NCBI RefSeq assembly: GCF_000003815.2
Contig: NC_049986.1
Coordinates: 7,831,918 to 7,895,917, forward strand
Length of the DNA: 64,000 nt
Direction: 5' to 3'
Origin: Branchiostoma floridae
Lineage: Eukaryota > Chordata > Leptocardii > Amphioxiformes > Branchiostomatidae
Of this stretch, positions 24,461-36,066 are shown in pieces; position 1 is the first letter of the stretch, and each line of letters starts with the position of its first letter. The translations under genes and the position numbers were made by a program. The notes beneath the pieces were generated by a model, which worked only from the letters and a program-made list of their open reading frames with translations, was not told the origin of the DNA and did no database searches.

Positions 24461-24945
24461 GGTAACGTAAATTATATGGTAACGTAAATTATATTTATGC
24501 TTTTAATGATAAATAAAATTTTAACAAACAGCTCTGGAAAGATTAACTCTGCAGGCAATTACTTATCTGGGAGCATTCTTTCCTATGAGTACAAAAGTAA
24601 TGATCTTTCTATACATTCTAAGGGACTTATTATGGTAACGTAAATTATATCAAAAAAGTGACAAACGGCCTAAGATCGGCGGTTATAGTCATGTTTCCAA
24701 CATTCGTGTTTTATGTGTTCTGTCATTTGTTTGTTACGCAACACCACTGTTTAGCAGATAAAACAGTGAAAAAATTATCCGAAAATGTCTTTTCGTAAGC
24801 GAATTACACCCAACAGAAGTTCGGTAACGTAAATTATACAAAAGTTGGCGACAAGAATAAAACGGCATCTGACGTAAAAAGGTCGTCTGCTGGACAAGTT
24901 CATCAACACGTGACAAGCCGGCCTAAGTGGTTGATGTAAATTATG
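24461..24945 (+). repeat. Array of GGTAACGTAAATTAT motifs
   Basis: Exact 15-mers at 24461, 24478, 24634 and 24823, plus a variant (GGTTGATGTAAATTAT) at 24929, all on the plus strand. A sixth near-copy lies at 22945. Intervening sequence is not repeated. These could be transposon subterminal repeats or a factor-binding array. Confidence 0.7.
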
Positions 24946-25229
24946 ACTGAAAATTTAAAGAACTAACGTCTTTTCATTATCAGAATGCCACGATATTCAC
25001 CTTTATAGCATTTCCGACACGTGTTTTTAGCGTGTTTCTAAGCAAAACCTTACCCGGGACGACCAAAAGGCAACTAACAATCGTGGGAAAACATTGCTTA
25101 GCATATTACTATCATGTACTTGTAACGGAAAAGGGCAAAATACGTAGTCATTGTGTCTTTAAAGAAAACTGTGGCCCGCTGCTTATGTGCGACAGCAATT
25201 TGCCCCTTTAACGAGGAATGGGCGCACAT

Positions 25230-25530
25230 TATGCAGATAGAACGCGTGACTCAGTAAGCAGTGGATCATAAGTTGCAGGAAGTCTATGGCGCCAACCGTC
25301 TCTTTAGGGATGGTTGTAAAGCTGTGATGTAGATGGCTTCTTTAATCTCTCTAGCAAAAAAGTCTGGTTTTATGTCCAAGATTTTAACTTTGTCCAGTGA
25401 TACAGAATGACTCGGTGATTCTATATGTATATGTTGGAAAACGACAGCAGTGGATTGCTCATTACTTGACAAAGACTGGTGCTGTTCAGTCAAGTGGGTG
25501 AGTCCAATTTTTGTGTTGGATTAAACTGGT
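25230..25530 (-). mobile_element. Penelope-like element 3' coding fragment with inverted tail
   Basis: 25440-25230 (minus) encodes the C-terminal endonuclease-side region of a Penelope-like element ('HIHIESPSHSVSLDKVKILD', 'KEAIYITALQPSLKR'). It is joined at about 25440 to the family tail in plus orientation (25441-25530, 'TTGACAAAGACTGGTGCTG'). Confidence 0.72.
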
Positions 25531-26384
25531 TCAAAGAGTATTGATATTACTTGATAACATGGTTTGCCCAGCCCTTGATTCCTTTCCATCATATAACACT
25601 ACCTTTCCACTAGAGGCTGTGATGATTTGACAACTCATTCAACAAGTCTCTCAGATAACAGTTTTGTCACGTTTATATGTTTTGTTGTCTTTAAGATCAT
25701 ACTTTTAACCTGAGCATCATACTATAGCAAGTATGCTAGTTATTAGTATGAAATCAAAAGTTTGGCAAATCCAATTTTGGTCACAGCATGGTCTCTTAGC
25801 AATCATCTTCTAGTGAAAAAGGGGCCTTGAAAAAATCTTGAAGTAATCTTTCTCATATGACTTTGTCCATCATTAACTGTTAACAAGATTCTGATCTGTC
25901 AAATAACCTAATGATTTTTGAACCAAATGAGCCAAATAAAGATGATTTGAGATTTTGATCCGTTTAATGTAGATTAACTACAATTGTAGAGAAAATATGA
26001 TAGACACATGCAAAAGAGAAACGAAAATGAAAATTAGATATTATTGTATTTCAAAGACATGCAGCTACTACAGAATAATGTCAAACACAGTAGTTGAGTT
26101 TTCATATTTATGACCAATAAATATTGCTATCATTTCTCTGTATAATTTGTCTATGATTTCAAAATATGATAACCATTTAGGTTCCTTAAATGTCAAAGTC
26201 CTGAGCTTGCAGATGTGTCTTATGTGACAGAGGCCATAGCCAGTGCTGTAGTGCTGACTTGTAAGGGTTTTTTTTTCTATTTGCTTTTTGAACAGACGAT
26301 GTGGAACTGCACTCATGTTAGTGTTAGGTATAGTTAGTATTTTCTTGTACCAACCCAACCCAACCCAACTCAACCCAACCTAAC
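25531..26384. other. No gene recognised
   Basis: AT-rich sequence with no recognisable gene or repeat structure. The minus open frame 26373-26068 has no recognisable features. Confidence 0.45.
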
Positions 26385-26545
26385 AGAAGTCAGGTGCCCA
26401 TTTGGAACCTGGGTGAAGTGAGGAAGGTCGTGTGAAGTGCCTTTCCCAAGGGCACAACGTCGGAGACACGGCAGATATAGAACTCGGGACCTCTAGATTC
26501 CGAGCCGAACGCTCTACCAGTTACGCCTCACACGACGCCACTAGG
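26385..26545 (-). repeat. tRNA-derived SINE
   Basis: On the minus strand: an A-box region 'AACTGGTAGAGCG', a B-box-like 'GGTCCCGAGTTC', then a conserved body 'GGGAAAGGCACTTCACACGA' and 'CCTCACTTCACCCAGG', ending at an 'AACCC' simple repeat at 26350-26380. This is tRNA-headed SINE organisation. Confidence 0.72.
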
Positions 26546-26620
26546 GTTTTGCCACGGTGAATGTTGACCAATGGGAGTCAGAATCAAAGTTACGAATATA
26601 CAGAGCCAAAAAATTTTATA

Positions 26621-26798
26621 TACAGTGGAAGCCAGTTAATTGCACGTCGGATAAACGCACACTTCGGTCAATTGCACGGAATCCCCCAATTCCGTGGTGG
26701 TGCAGTCCAACTGGGTAACTTCGCATTATCGCACACGCCGGATAAATGCACGGAATTCGCTGGCAAATTGGGTGTGCAATTAAGCGGCTTCCACTGTA
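26621..26798. mobile_element. pogo/Tigger-like MITE with TA duplication
   Basis: 26623-26796 begins 'CAGTGGAAGCCAGTTAATTG' and ends 'CAATTAAGCGGCTTCCACTG'. It is flanked by TA on both sides. Interior blocks ('GGATAAACGCACACTTCGG', 'GGATAAATGCACGGAATTCG') are also mirrored. TA duplication and CAGTGG ends fit the Tc1/mariner pogo-Tigger group. Confidence 0.85.
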
Positions 26799-26861
26799 TA
26801 CACGTGATGTGCCACCAAGACATTAAACGCTCCAGCAAGGTATCTCAATAATTTTTGAAAT

Positions 26862-27210
26862 CCAAACGACTTTCAACAATCAATGAATGACTTATTGAAT
26901 CAGATTCAAGCATCACATTGCATCATCATGACGTCATAATGTCTAAAATGAAGACAACGGTGAAATGGAGTTTTCCGGGTCCCCGACTGTCGGGGTGAGT
27001 CACATAGTTTTCAAGCATTGTAGATAATTAACAAGTAATTCTTAGGAGTCAAATGACTTTCTACTCTGTCGACGATTACTCCTATAAAATTCAAGTGTTA
27101 AAAGTAACGAACATTCCAAACGACTTTCAACAATCATTTATTGACTTCTTAAATCAGATTCAAGCATCACATTTAACGCACATTACATCATCATGACGTC
27201 ATAACGTTTG
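26862..27210. repeat. Pair of direct repeats each carrying a CRE palindrome
   Basis: 'CCAAACGACTTTCAACAATC' followed by 'CAGATTCAAGCATCACATT' and 'CATCATCATGACGTCATAA' occurs near 26862-26940 and 27114-27205. Each copy has TGACGTCA (26929 and 27194). Downstream at 27270-27290 lies one arm of the TIR found at 62495. Confidence 0.7.
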
Positions 27211-27914
27211 CGACCAGCTCTGGCTTCTTCTCTGGCTATATTTGCCCAATTTCTACTATATTCCCAGTGACTCGTGGAGCCTGGTAGAGGCTACCACTTC
27301 CATACGGCCTCATACGGACTTAAGTATATATGCACGTGTGAAACCGGCTTTAGGAAGCTTAAGAACTTAAAGCAATACACAGCCAGTCTTTACGGATTTA
27401 ATGTTGAGCGTTGCCGCCAACATACAGCAAATTCTTATTCAACCTGCAGCTGGATAGCATGCACAATTTGTGGTAGAACTAAAAACTTGTTCAGGTTGTT
27501 GACTGTGAAGGGAGAGAGACCTTCAGTAATTCCATTTAACACTCGGGGCACGACTGTCCAACTAAGCCCATAGGAAAATGTCATTCTAAATATAGGGAGG
27601 CGCGGTTGCTATCTTTCATACCAATGAGGTTTTCTTGTTCGCACATAATGAAAGTGTGCCATTGTCACAACCAAGGTCAACAAACAGGGGTTGAGTGTGA
27701 AGAGAAGCTTAGACAGGACAGTGGAGAAGCAAGTAGACGTAATTGAGGAAATATTAAAAACGTGTATCAGAAAAGAGGGGAGGGCGTTGAGGCACCGACC
27801 AAAGAAAAAAAGAAAAGAAGCCTTGGAGGGAGGTATAAAAAATCACCCACCCGTCTATTATAACTAACTAACTAACTATATATGGGGTATACCGTTGTAA
27901 AATCCTCTGGGCGT

Positions 27915-28110
27915 TAATAATGATAATAATCATGATTGCAAACTCATGCCCGAAGGCTAATTGCAAACAGCGTGGTATACATAATTGTAAACTCAACAAA
28001 GCCGAAGGGACATGATATTTATAGATGAACGGGAAATAACATCTATTCAAAATCTACTTCAGGTCTACTTAATCTGTTTGATAGGTTTGACTTCTTTTCC
28101 GTTAATTACT
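27915..28110 (-). mobile_element. 3'-end fragment of the LINE family at 1-3743
   Basis: Shares 'CATGCCCGA(A/G)GGCTAATTGCA' with the first 50 bases of the window, and 'GTTTGACTTCTT' with 130-142. It starts at an AATAATGATAATAAT-type simple repeat, typical of LINE 3' ends. Severely 5'-truncated. Confidence 0.6.
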
Positions 28111-28474
28111 CCCGACATCTTGTCCATTATTTTCCCTTCGTAGCCCGTCAGGAGGTTAAACAGGACACCTGGGTATGCTAATTAAGCAATGATTGACAGG
28201 CCACTGGCACGACCTTGACACTATGGTCGTTCTCTGGGTGATCGCGTTGACAGGGGAGCACGTAATTCACGGAAAAGTTCGTCAGATGTCAACCAATCAC
28301 AGCGTGCGGGGCGAGTTGAACCGATCAACACGTGCAGGGAGGTCATGAGAACTTGTGTCCCTGATTGACTCGGCAGATCACTGACTGAGGCAGATCCACA
28401 AGGTCGGGGAAGGAGAGTCATTTTCCGGTCAAGGGCAGACGCCAGAGTGAAATTGTGAAGTAGAAAGCACAACA

Positions 28475-28690
28475 AGTAAAATCCTTGAAAAGTCTCTTTT
28501 GAATTAAGAATTTGGGCCCAACTTGGAGACTTTTGGGGTTAGAAGGAAAAGGTATGGTCTCAGCTTTCCCAGTTTTAGTGCCAGGTAAAATCCTTGAAAC
28601 TCTTCTCTTGCCTTGAAAATTTGGGCCCAACCTGGAGACTTTTTGGGTTAGAAGGAACATGGTCTAAACTTTTCCATTTGGGCCAAAATT
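28475..28690. repeat. Two-copy tandem repeat, period about 110 bases
   Basis: 'GTAAAATCCTTGAAA' at 28475 and 28585 each precede 'AATTTGGGCCCAAC' and 'TGGAGACTTTT...GGGTTAGAAGGAA'. The units differ by a few substitutions and indels. Confidence 0.75.
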
Positions 28691-29204
28691 TGCTCAGTTT
28701 GGCAGTTTTATAGATGGCGTGCGAAATTTTAGTTGGTTGGGTCATAGGGGTGGTACCAGGAGAAAGCTGGAGTCAAATTTGAGGTTTCTTTCAAAGAGCG
28801 AGCATTCCTCTAAGTTTGAGCCGATCAACCGCCTCTTCTTGAATGTTTATAAAGATGGCCCTTGCGGCTGTCTGGTGAAGAAAAATTCTTCAGATTGCAA
28901 TTGGCGTTAGATATAGTACTTTTCTAAAGCATTCTTTCAGTGTATTCCTATGGACAGTACTAACTTTGATATCTACCCTCCAACAATTCTCACAAGTTCT
29001 GATCGGTCCACGTGGATTAGGTCATATCCACAATCATTGCTTTCACGACAATTTTCGTACCCATGTATGGCGTCTGTTTTCGTCACTCAGATTGTAAAAT
29101 AAACCACACTGTAAATCGTACAAAGCAGCTGCGAAATGTTTGCAAGTATGTGCCGTAAATTAAACTGACAAAAAATCGAAAAGAAGATACTGATGTCAAG
29201 ATAT
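28691..29204. other. No gene recognised
   Basis: Sequence between the tandem repeat and the left end of inverted-duplication arm A. No supported coding, RNA or repeat structure seen. Confidence 0.4.
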
Positions 29205-29798
29205 TCCAGGCACAGAACTAGCAGCATTGTCTTGGATAGAACAACCTTGTCTTAGATGACCATCTTGAAAACATCTTAAGATGTCAGTGATCTAGAGGAC
29301 GTTTCTTGGCATTCTTGTCAAGACTGTCCGCGTGCGACAATGTTGCCCCGGTCGGTTTCTGCTCAACTCATTCTAACCTCCAGGGGATGACAGGGCCAGT
29401 GAACCGCCCACTACAACTGGTATGTCTTACAAATTGTTTTGCAACTTTTTTCTCGGTGTGCGATTCTAGGAGGGAGAATCCAAACAGAAACGTATAGGGG
29501 TGACGGGGATTTTTACAAAGATGAAAAGCGGGCGAAAAAATCCCTGAAAATAATCCAAGATTTTGCTAGGAGAAACGCACGCCCTCTGCACAGCTTTATG
29601 AAATTAAAAAAAAAAAGATCACCCATACAGACGATTCGGCAACCCTATTTGAGGACGCACTATTGTTGGTACTGTCCCCTTATTGGCTTCAGGAATCCAG
29701 TCACTACCATGACCCTGAGGTGTGGCACGTATAACTGAGAGAAACAGCGCTAGCGGGCAGAGAGAGATCAGTTGAAGCCAGCGCGCTCGCCTGACAAC

Positions 29799-32700
29799 AT
29801 GGCATGGGCGGTGTTTCTCCTGGTCGGCTCCGTTCTCGGTGTTACGTGTGCCGTCACAGCGCAACAGACGAACGTTACAGGTAAGTCTCCTGCCTTTATA
29901 GATTGGGTGACTTAAAACCTTTACTTAAATGCTGTTTCCCCATTTGGATAACCGATATGTCAACAAACATCTGATTCAGTAGGACAAGCCGGGCAGGCTG
30001 TACGTGTGAGTGAATCAGTGGGGTATTGCTAAGGCATGGGGTTGAAAATCGGAGCCCAAATCATTCTTTCCATAGCCTTCTTACTATGATGCATGACATT
30101 GTATAAAGCTCCCGGACCGAAGTCAGGTACACACCTGGGTAGGGTGCGGAAAGTAGTGTTTTAGTATTACTGGTAACCGCTGGTTCAGACTTTTCGCTTG
30201 CTAACAACAGTTGGCACCTAGGCTGGTAAAGTGCTCTTCCCAGGGCACTTTAGGCATTCAGGGGTTTCAAACCCAGTACCTCTGGGGCATCTTGTTCGGG
30301 TGTGATTAGCTGCTACGTTGTATGGAACACCTGCAATAATTTTGGGTATCTTGGGTATCGCCGCTGCACCATGTCGTCAAAATGGCATAATGTCTTTTTG
30401 TTGCGACTTTCTAACGAACTACTTCAAACCAGAAAATATATTCGGTCAAATAGAAGATAACCCTTTGAATTCTACTTTATTGGTACAGTAGCAATTGTCA
30501 CAACTTCATAACTTTTACAGTGACCTCTTCAAAGACAGAGCGAACGTTAACACTACATTTCTCTAACTTCTGCGAAATTTAACCCCCACGAACATTTCTC
30601 CTTTTAGAGTATGTCACATACCCAGAATACTGAAAATACTGTGATCCTACTTGTCTATCTATTGACCTGTAGTCGGAACCATTGATAGCGCTTGAGTTGA
30701 GCTGGTGACATTTACATGAAACTAGGGGGCTACAAGGGGTGCGATTGTTGACGGCGGTCGGTGACCTGCTAGCAGTCATCTGATAGGTCCTCGCTAGAAA
30801 TCACCAGAAATCTATTGTATGTCAGAAAGTGTATACGGGACGGGGTCATTAACCCCAGCCAGCGAGAGCTTGTGTAAAGACATGCTAGCTCTCTATAGGG
30901 AAGACCAGAGGAATGTAGAGCTTTCGAACCACTCGCAGATGGAGGGACGACCCATACTCTTTTCGATAACAGTGGCGGGTTCTTTAATGTGCTCGAGGTG
31001 TGCCTGTCATTAACATTTTCATTGTTAAAAACGCCACAAACGATTATCTTCCTACTAAGATCATCGAATCAATCTATTATAGAATACATGGGGCATTTCT
31101 AATTCATTTTCAACTTTCTTCAAAGAAGAAGTCAAACCCCGTAATAGTTACGTAGATTTATTATCATATTCTGTACCGTATATACATTCATCCACTTAAT
31201 ATTTGTACGTTAGAATTTAGATTATCTACTCATGTTCATCTGACTGAAGCGATGATAGTCGTGATAAGTGCATTTCCAAGGACACAAGATCAGTGGCATT
31301 TCAACGGATACGAACCTACAACCTCTGGGCTTACGTCGAACATCCTGCCGTTGCGCCAAACGACCCCTGACCCATGACCGTTTCAAAATCATACTGTAAA
31401 TGCAGAAACTTTCGCGTTGGTTTTATGTTCGCGGTTTTCGCGATGGCTTCTTCACCACGAATTCAAAACCACAGCGAACATTTTCCTTTTGTCTTTTGCT
31501 CGCGCCGACTACGGCACCCATTTTGCTACATGTACGTACAAAACATTGTCACTGTATTATAAAAATGAAATGGTTGAGGTGCTTGCCACAGTCAAGGCAT
31601 ACGAATGCATATTTCTTAGTTCGCGTTTATTCATTTCTCTACTGTGTAACACCATGACAGAAATGTAGTGATGTACTACGTATTCAGAGGGTAGATATGG
31701 TTGGATTAATGACAGTTGATCACACCAGCATTGTCAAAATAAAAATCGTTTGTAGCACAGTTGCTAAGTAAGTGTATTTAAAGTTCGGGGGATGGCGGTA
31801 CCGCGAACCCAAAACCAACGCGAACACTCCATTTTCCCGCTACCATGAAATTAAATCCCCGCGAGTAAATGCAACCGGTTGCTTAATGCTTGATCCGGTT
31901 GACTACACTTCTATTTGATGACCCCCTATTTTCACCCTTTTGTTACAGGTGACATCGGTTCCAGAACTATTGTTGTCGGCTCCATAGAGGTAACCTTTCG
32001 CTTTATTTCGAGTATATTTGGACAATAACATGATTCCAAAATGTTTCTTCATCTCATTTCAGCTGTTCACGGACTTTTACAATTATTGGATCGTATGATC
32101 GAACCCATCTTTTTTGTAGCCTCAACGTTTGGAATTCCAAATTACGGGTATCTAATATCGCCATGATTTTAAAGAAAGGCCAACTTTTAAAAAGAGGATA
32201 TGCTATGCAGCGCCGATGGGAAACACACTGAAAATATCCAGCCCCCAGGGATATATTGGAGCACGGCCGGGACCCGGGCTCATTTTAAACCCGGTACCTT
32301 GTACCTAATAGACACCGTGACCCACCCGTGGGGAATACCGAGGGGTAACCCCAGGTATCCGGCAGTCCAATGGGCCGGACAAATTTGTGGCTTCGGTGCC
32401 CGGCGGGGGGTTACATCCCTGACGGGCACCGGTGCAATTGGGACCTAAGCCTAGCAGAGCCTCAGTCTGTCTTGTCATCACGTCTAGGCAACTTTGATGT
32501 TTTCTCTTTTCAGCATCCCGGCTTCCTGTATAAGAGAGACGATGGCACGTACGAGGGTTTTCACAAGGACCTCCTGACGGAGCTGTCGGGCATCCTCGGG
32601 TATGACTTCATTATCAAGGAGCCGGACGACATGAGGTACGGTTACCTGCAGGACGATGGGACCTGGGCCGGCATGGTCGGCGAGCTCATCAGAGGGGTGA

Positions 32701-35700
32701 GGCAAACGCTATATACAACGATATAGACAGTTCATCCTCCTACGCAGTGTCTCCAACGGTTGTTAGCAAGCGCCATTTAGGATGTCATTTAGCTAGAGCC
32801 TTTGCTTGGAGACACTGCGTAGGAGGATGACATAGTTATTCAACCGGTGAACAATGCATGGGTTTGACTCCGGGTGTCTCTGACGTGTTTAGGCGCTTAA
32901 AGACACAGCCGGAGCCACAGCTCTTTCTTGGCTAGAGTTTGACGAACAGGGACGATGAAATGTAGAGTGGACTATGTTTATTCTATGCTTCTAGTCTACA
33001 TAAGGCGGAGTGCTACGAGTTAACTCACAGTGAGGTGTCGATAAGTAGTTCTGAACAAGGCCCCTAATAAGGTGCTAAGCATTTACCAGAAGCAGAAAAC
33101 ATCTGGATATACAACATTCCTCTTCCTTTTTTCTTTTCTTTTGGCAGGGCCTCTTTGCAGATTATGACCTTAGCATTACCTCTGTTCTTACAGGACATGG
33201 ACATGGCTCTGGGGTTGACCATCACCTCCGTGAGGGAAGCAGACATCGACTTCAGTACCGTCGTGTTGGACGAACGTCTGGAGATATTGGTCAAGAAGCC
33301 TTTAGCTGGAATACAGGTCGGTTATATGATCCAGGCTAAGGCCATGTTGACTTGATCATATCTCGACATATCTAAAAACTGATGTATGCGTGCGAATAAA
33401 AAAGTCCGAAATTATGAAATCTAAGTGGTCAGGAAGGTTTAACAGATGACTGAAAACACAGAATATAGTATACCGTTTGTACATTTCAGAGTATGGTTGA
33501 AAATTTTTATCTTATTTTTGGAAACGGCCGAAAATTGATGCGCGCGCGGATGTCATTCATATAATCAAATCAACTTTTTATTACCCATTCATTGACGAAA
33601 ACAGTCGTTGATCAGTCAAAAAGTTGTTAAAGTTCAATTTCTTTTGTTGGAAATTACAGTTCAACTTTATTCTGAAAACAGAATATCCGTGAATAGTTTC
33701 ACCGGGTTGGTGAGATACAGAATAACTAAATTCTTCGTTCACAACCATGTGTTATATTCAACTGACGTTTCGGTGACCGTCTGTGTAGGGCGATTCTGAC
33801 TGGTTCATGTTGCCCTCCAGCTATAGCTGTAGCTACATTATTAACTACCACTGTATATCTGTAAACACGTTACGTTTGGGTCCGCATCTGTAAGCAATGA
33901 CACCTATGTAGCTACATGCAGTGCAATGTGAACCAGTCAGAACTGCCCTGCAGACAGTCAATGAAATAAAGTTTTATTTGCAAAAATGATTAAAGGTAAA
34001 ATATATATATATGGTATTTTTCAGATCGCAGGCAGGGAATGGTGGAGAGCCGTCATGACTATCCCTGTATGGTTTATGGTCATGGCGTCGTTTCTCCTGA
34101 GCGGCATCGTCCTGTTCGTCATCATTCGGGTCAGTCCGTACGAGAATCGGGCGTACTCGGCAGAGGTCGGCGAGGCGAGCCGAATATCGACCTTCGGGCA
34201 CAGCCTGTGGATCTGCTTCAGCGCGATGAGCTGGCAGGGGGTGGACTACTCGCCACGCTCCATCTCCGGACGATTTCTCTTCGTCTTCTGGTTCGGCTTC
34301 GTCGTCTGGACGCTCATCCTTTGCACGGGCGCCATCGTGGGCCTCTTCATCCCCGGCCCGACCGCTTTCCCTATGGCTCCCTTGCAGTCGTTCGATGATC
34401 TGGCGGCAACCGACGAGATCCGCCCGGCATTCATCAGTGGTGGAGCGACCGAGTACACGTTCAAGAACTCTCCCATTGCATTCTACAACCGTCTTCATCA
34501 GAAGGCAATCCTGGTGAGTAATACGGATGAGGGGGTAAGGCTCGCCCGCGAGGGAGGGGTCGCCTTCTTCGCAGAGTCGTCGACGGCCCAATTCTACAGC
34601 AACCGGAAACCGTGCGATCTGATGTCCGTCCAGGAGGGCAACACCTTCACGGCAAGGCCCCAGGCCATCGGACTACAGGCGGGTTCCCCACTGCGAGAGC
34701 CGCTCAACAACGCCATCTCGCAGCTGAGGGAGAGCGGCAACCTGTACGCTCTGTACCAGAAATGGATCGTGAGTGTGACTTTTCCTTTCCCGGTTATGTT
34801 TAGGTCACAATTTTAAAAAGGCGCCCATTTGGACAGTTTACGGACTTTTTTTGCACTTTTGAGCGTGACCCCTACGGGGCCTACATCCCGACGGGTACCG
34901 GCGTAATTGTAACCTAAGCATTGTACAGGCTTTTCGTTTGACGTCATCTGTGCCAGTTTAGATTGTAGTGTACGCCCGTTAGGCATACAAAATGCTATTG
35001 GAATCAAAAGCCCGTATTCTTTAATATAGAAAGTTACAAGGACTTCAGACCATACACTGATTATTAATAACATGACACACAAACAACATCGTGTCTTAGC
35101 CTTAGGAATCTATCATGGATATTTTACGCTGATTGTGACCTATTTGATGAACAGCAATTATAGTTAAGTTAGATGCTTGTAAATAGTATAATGGACTGTC
35201 CGTTGTTCCAAGATACACATTGTAATTGTGTCTTTGTAGTTTGTGTATTCATGGTAAACGCTTGATAAGCCAACATAAAATTAATTGAAAACTAGACAGG
35301 TAGCATTTGAAATCAAATGTGACATGGTCTAGCCTAACACATTACTGCTCTGCTTACTCAAACTCATACACAATCATATACGGTGACCAGCCCCTCATTT
35401 CTGCCCTGCCACTTGCTACATAATGTAATCGAACACCACAGGTTGTCTGCTGCTTCACCAGTGACAATGATGACAGCCGTCTGATCCAAGGTCATTTACC
35501 TTATTTGTTTGGAGAAAAAGAAGAAGAGAAATAAGACATGAATTGTTGTGTTTGCAGTATTCTGAAAAGTGCCATCAGCCCGAACGTCGCCCCGAGGTTT
35601 CCTACGGCCATGTTAATCCAGTGGACTATCGGGACATCATGCCGATGTTCATCGAACTTGTGGTGGCCGCCATCTTGGCGCTGTGCATCATGGGAATCGA

Positions 35701-36066
35701 AGTAATATGGGATAAGCGCAGGTCTAAGGTAAGTTTAGAGCCTTCAGGTGTCTCAGCTGATTGCAAGAACGTCTCCTTTGATGCTGTTCGATTTTCATAT
35801 AGTTTCGAACAAAGATAATGTGATATATGTGTATGATTATTTTTATGTGCCCATTTCTCCAGTGATGAGCTATATAGTGACCCTTGATCTTAGCAGCTCC
35901 TTACTCGTAAATTGATTTTGTTACACAATTCATTTGTATCAACTGTGCAAGAGGCGGTACCTGGCGATATCTGACAAAACTGCACCCTTTCCCTTCGTAT
36001 GTCCTCCAGCCCACAAAGAAGACCGATGCAGCACCTTCCGGGAACTCAGCCGACACCAACGTCTGA
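29799..36066 (+). CDS. Ionotropic glutamate receptor-like channel subunit, copy A
   Basis: Seven exons: 29799-29880, 31949-31989, 32514-32696, 33194-33316, 34025-34768, 35558-35728, 36010-36066 (TGA); 466 residues with all phases and GT/AG sites consistent. Exon 1 is a signal peptide ('MAWAVFLLVGSVL'). Exon 3 has the S1 lobe ('YEGFHKDLL', 'DDGTWAGMVGELIRG'). Exon 4 has 'LTITSVRE', whose Thr and Arg match glutamate-binding residues. Exon 5 holds M1, the pore loop 'QGVDYSPRSISGR', M3 and the S2 lobe ('NRKPCDLM', 'KWI'). Exon 6 holds M4. There is no amino-terminal domain; the size is like vertebrate kainate-binding proteins. Oddities: Trp at the Q/R-site position, and the M3 SYTANLAAF signature replaced by 'LCTGAIVGL'. 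Candidate AATAAA at 36656. A membrane ligand-binding protein is certain by homology; channel activity is not. Confidence 0.92.
31250..31378 (-). repeat. tRNA-derived SINE remnant in copy A intron
   Basis: On the minus strand 'TTTGGCGCAACGGCAGGATG' (A box) and 'GGTTCGTATCCG' (B box), followed by degenerate body sequence. A related degenerate body lies at 30110-30310. Confidence 0.5.
32732..32830. mobile_element. Palindromic MITE present only in copy A
   Basis: 25-base perfect inverted repeats: left from 'TCATCCTCCTACGCAGTGTC' (32732), right ending '...GCGTAGGAGGATGA' (32830), around a 50-base centre. It lies just 3' of exon 3. The corresponding site in copy B (about 47085-47100) lacks it. Confidence 0.85.
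33339..33575. mobile_element. TIR MITE (GGCCATGTTGA family) in copy A intron 4
   Basis: Left end 'GGCCATGTTGACTTGATCAT', right end 'ATAATCAAATCAAC'. The same family is at 43182-43545 in a different intron of copy B. Copy B at the equivalent site continues without it. Confidence 0.6.
33787..33950. mobile_element. TIR MITE shared by both receptor copies (A side)
   Basis: Ends 'GGGCGATTCTGACTGGTTCA' and 'TGAACCAGTCAGAACTGCCC' are inverted repeats. It lies about 75 bases upstream of exon 5. The same element at the equivalent place in copy B is 45551-45696. Confidence 0.75.

Noticed and set aside
27274-27573. 99-codon plus open frame starting 'MEPGRGYHF'
   Set aside because: Its first codons are one arm of the CCTCTACCAGG-type TIR also present at 62495-63027. 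No recognisable protein features.
33974-34591. 205-codon minus-strand open frame opposite receptor exon 5 (copy A), and its 202-codon counterpart at 44910-45518 (plus)
   Set aside because: Both are antisense shadows of the GC-rich exon 5, present in both copies because the exon is conserved. Composition is Asp/Arg/Glu-rich as expected for a reversed coding frame.
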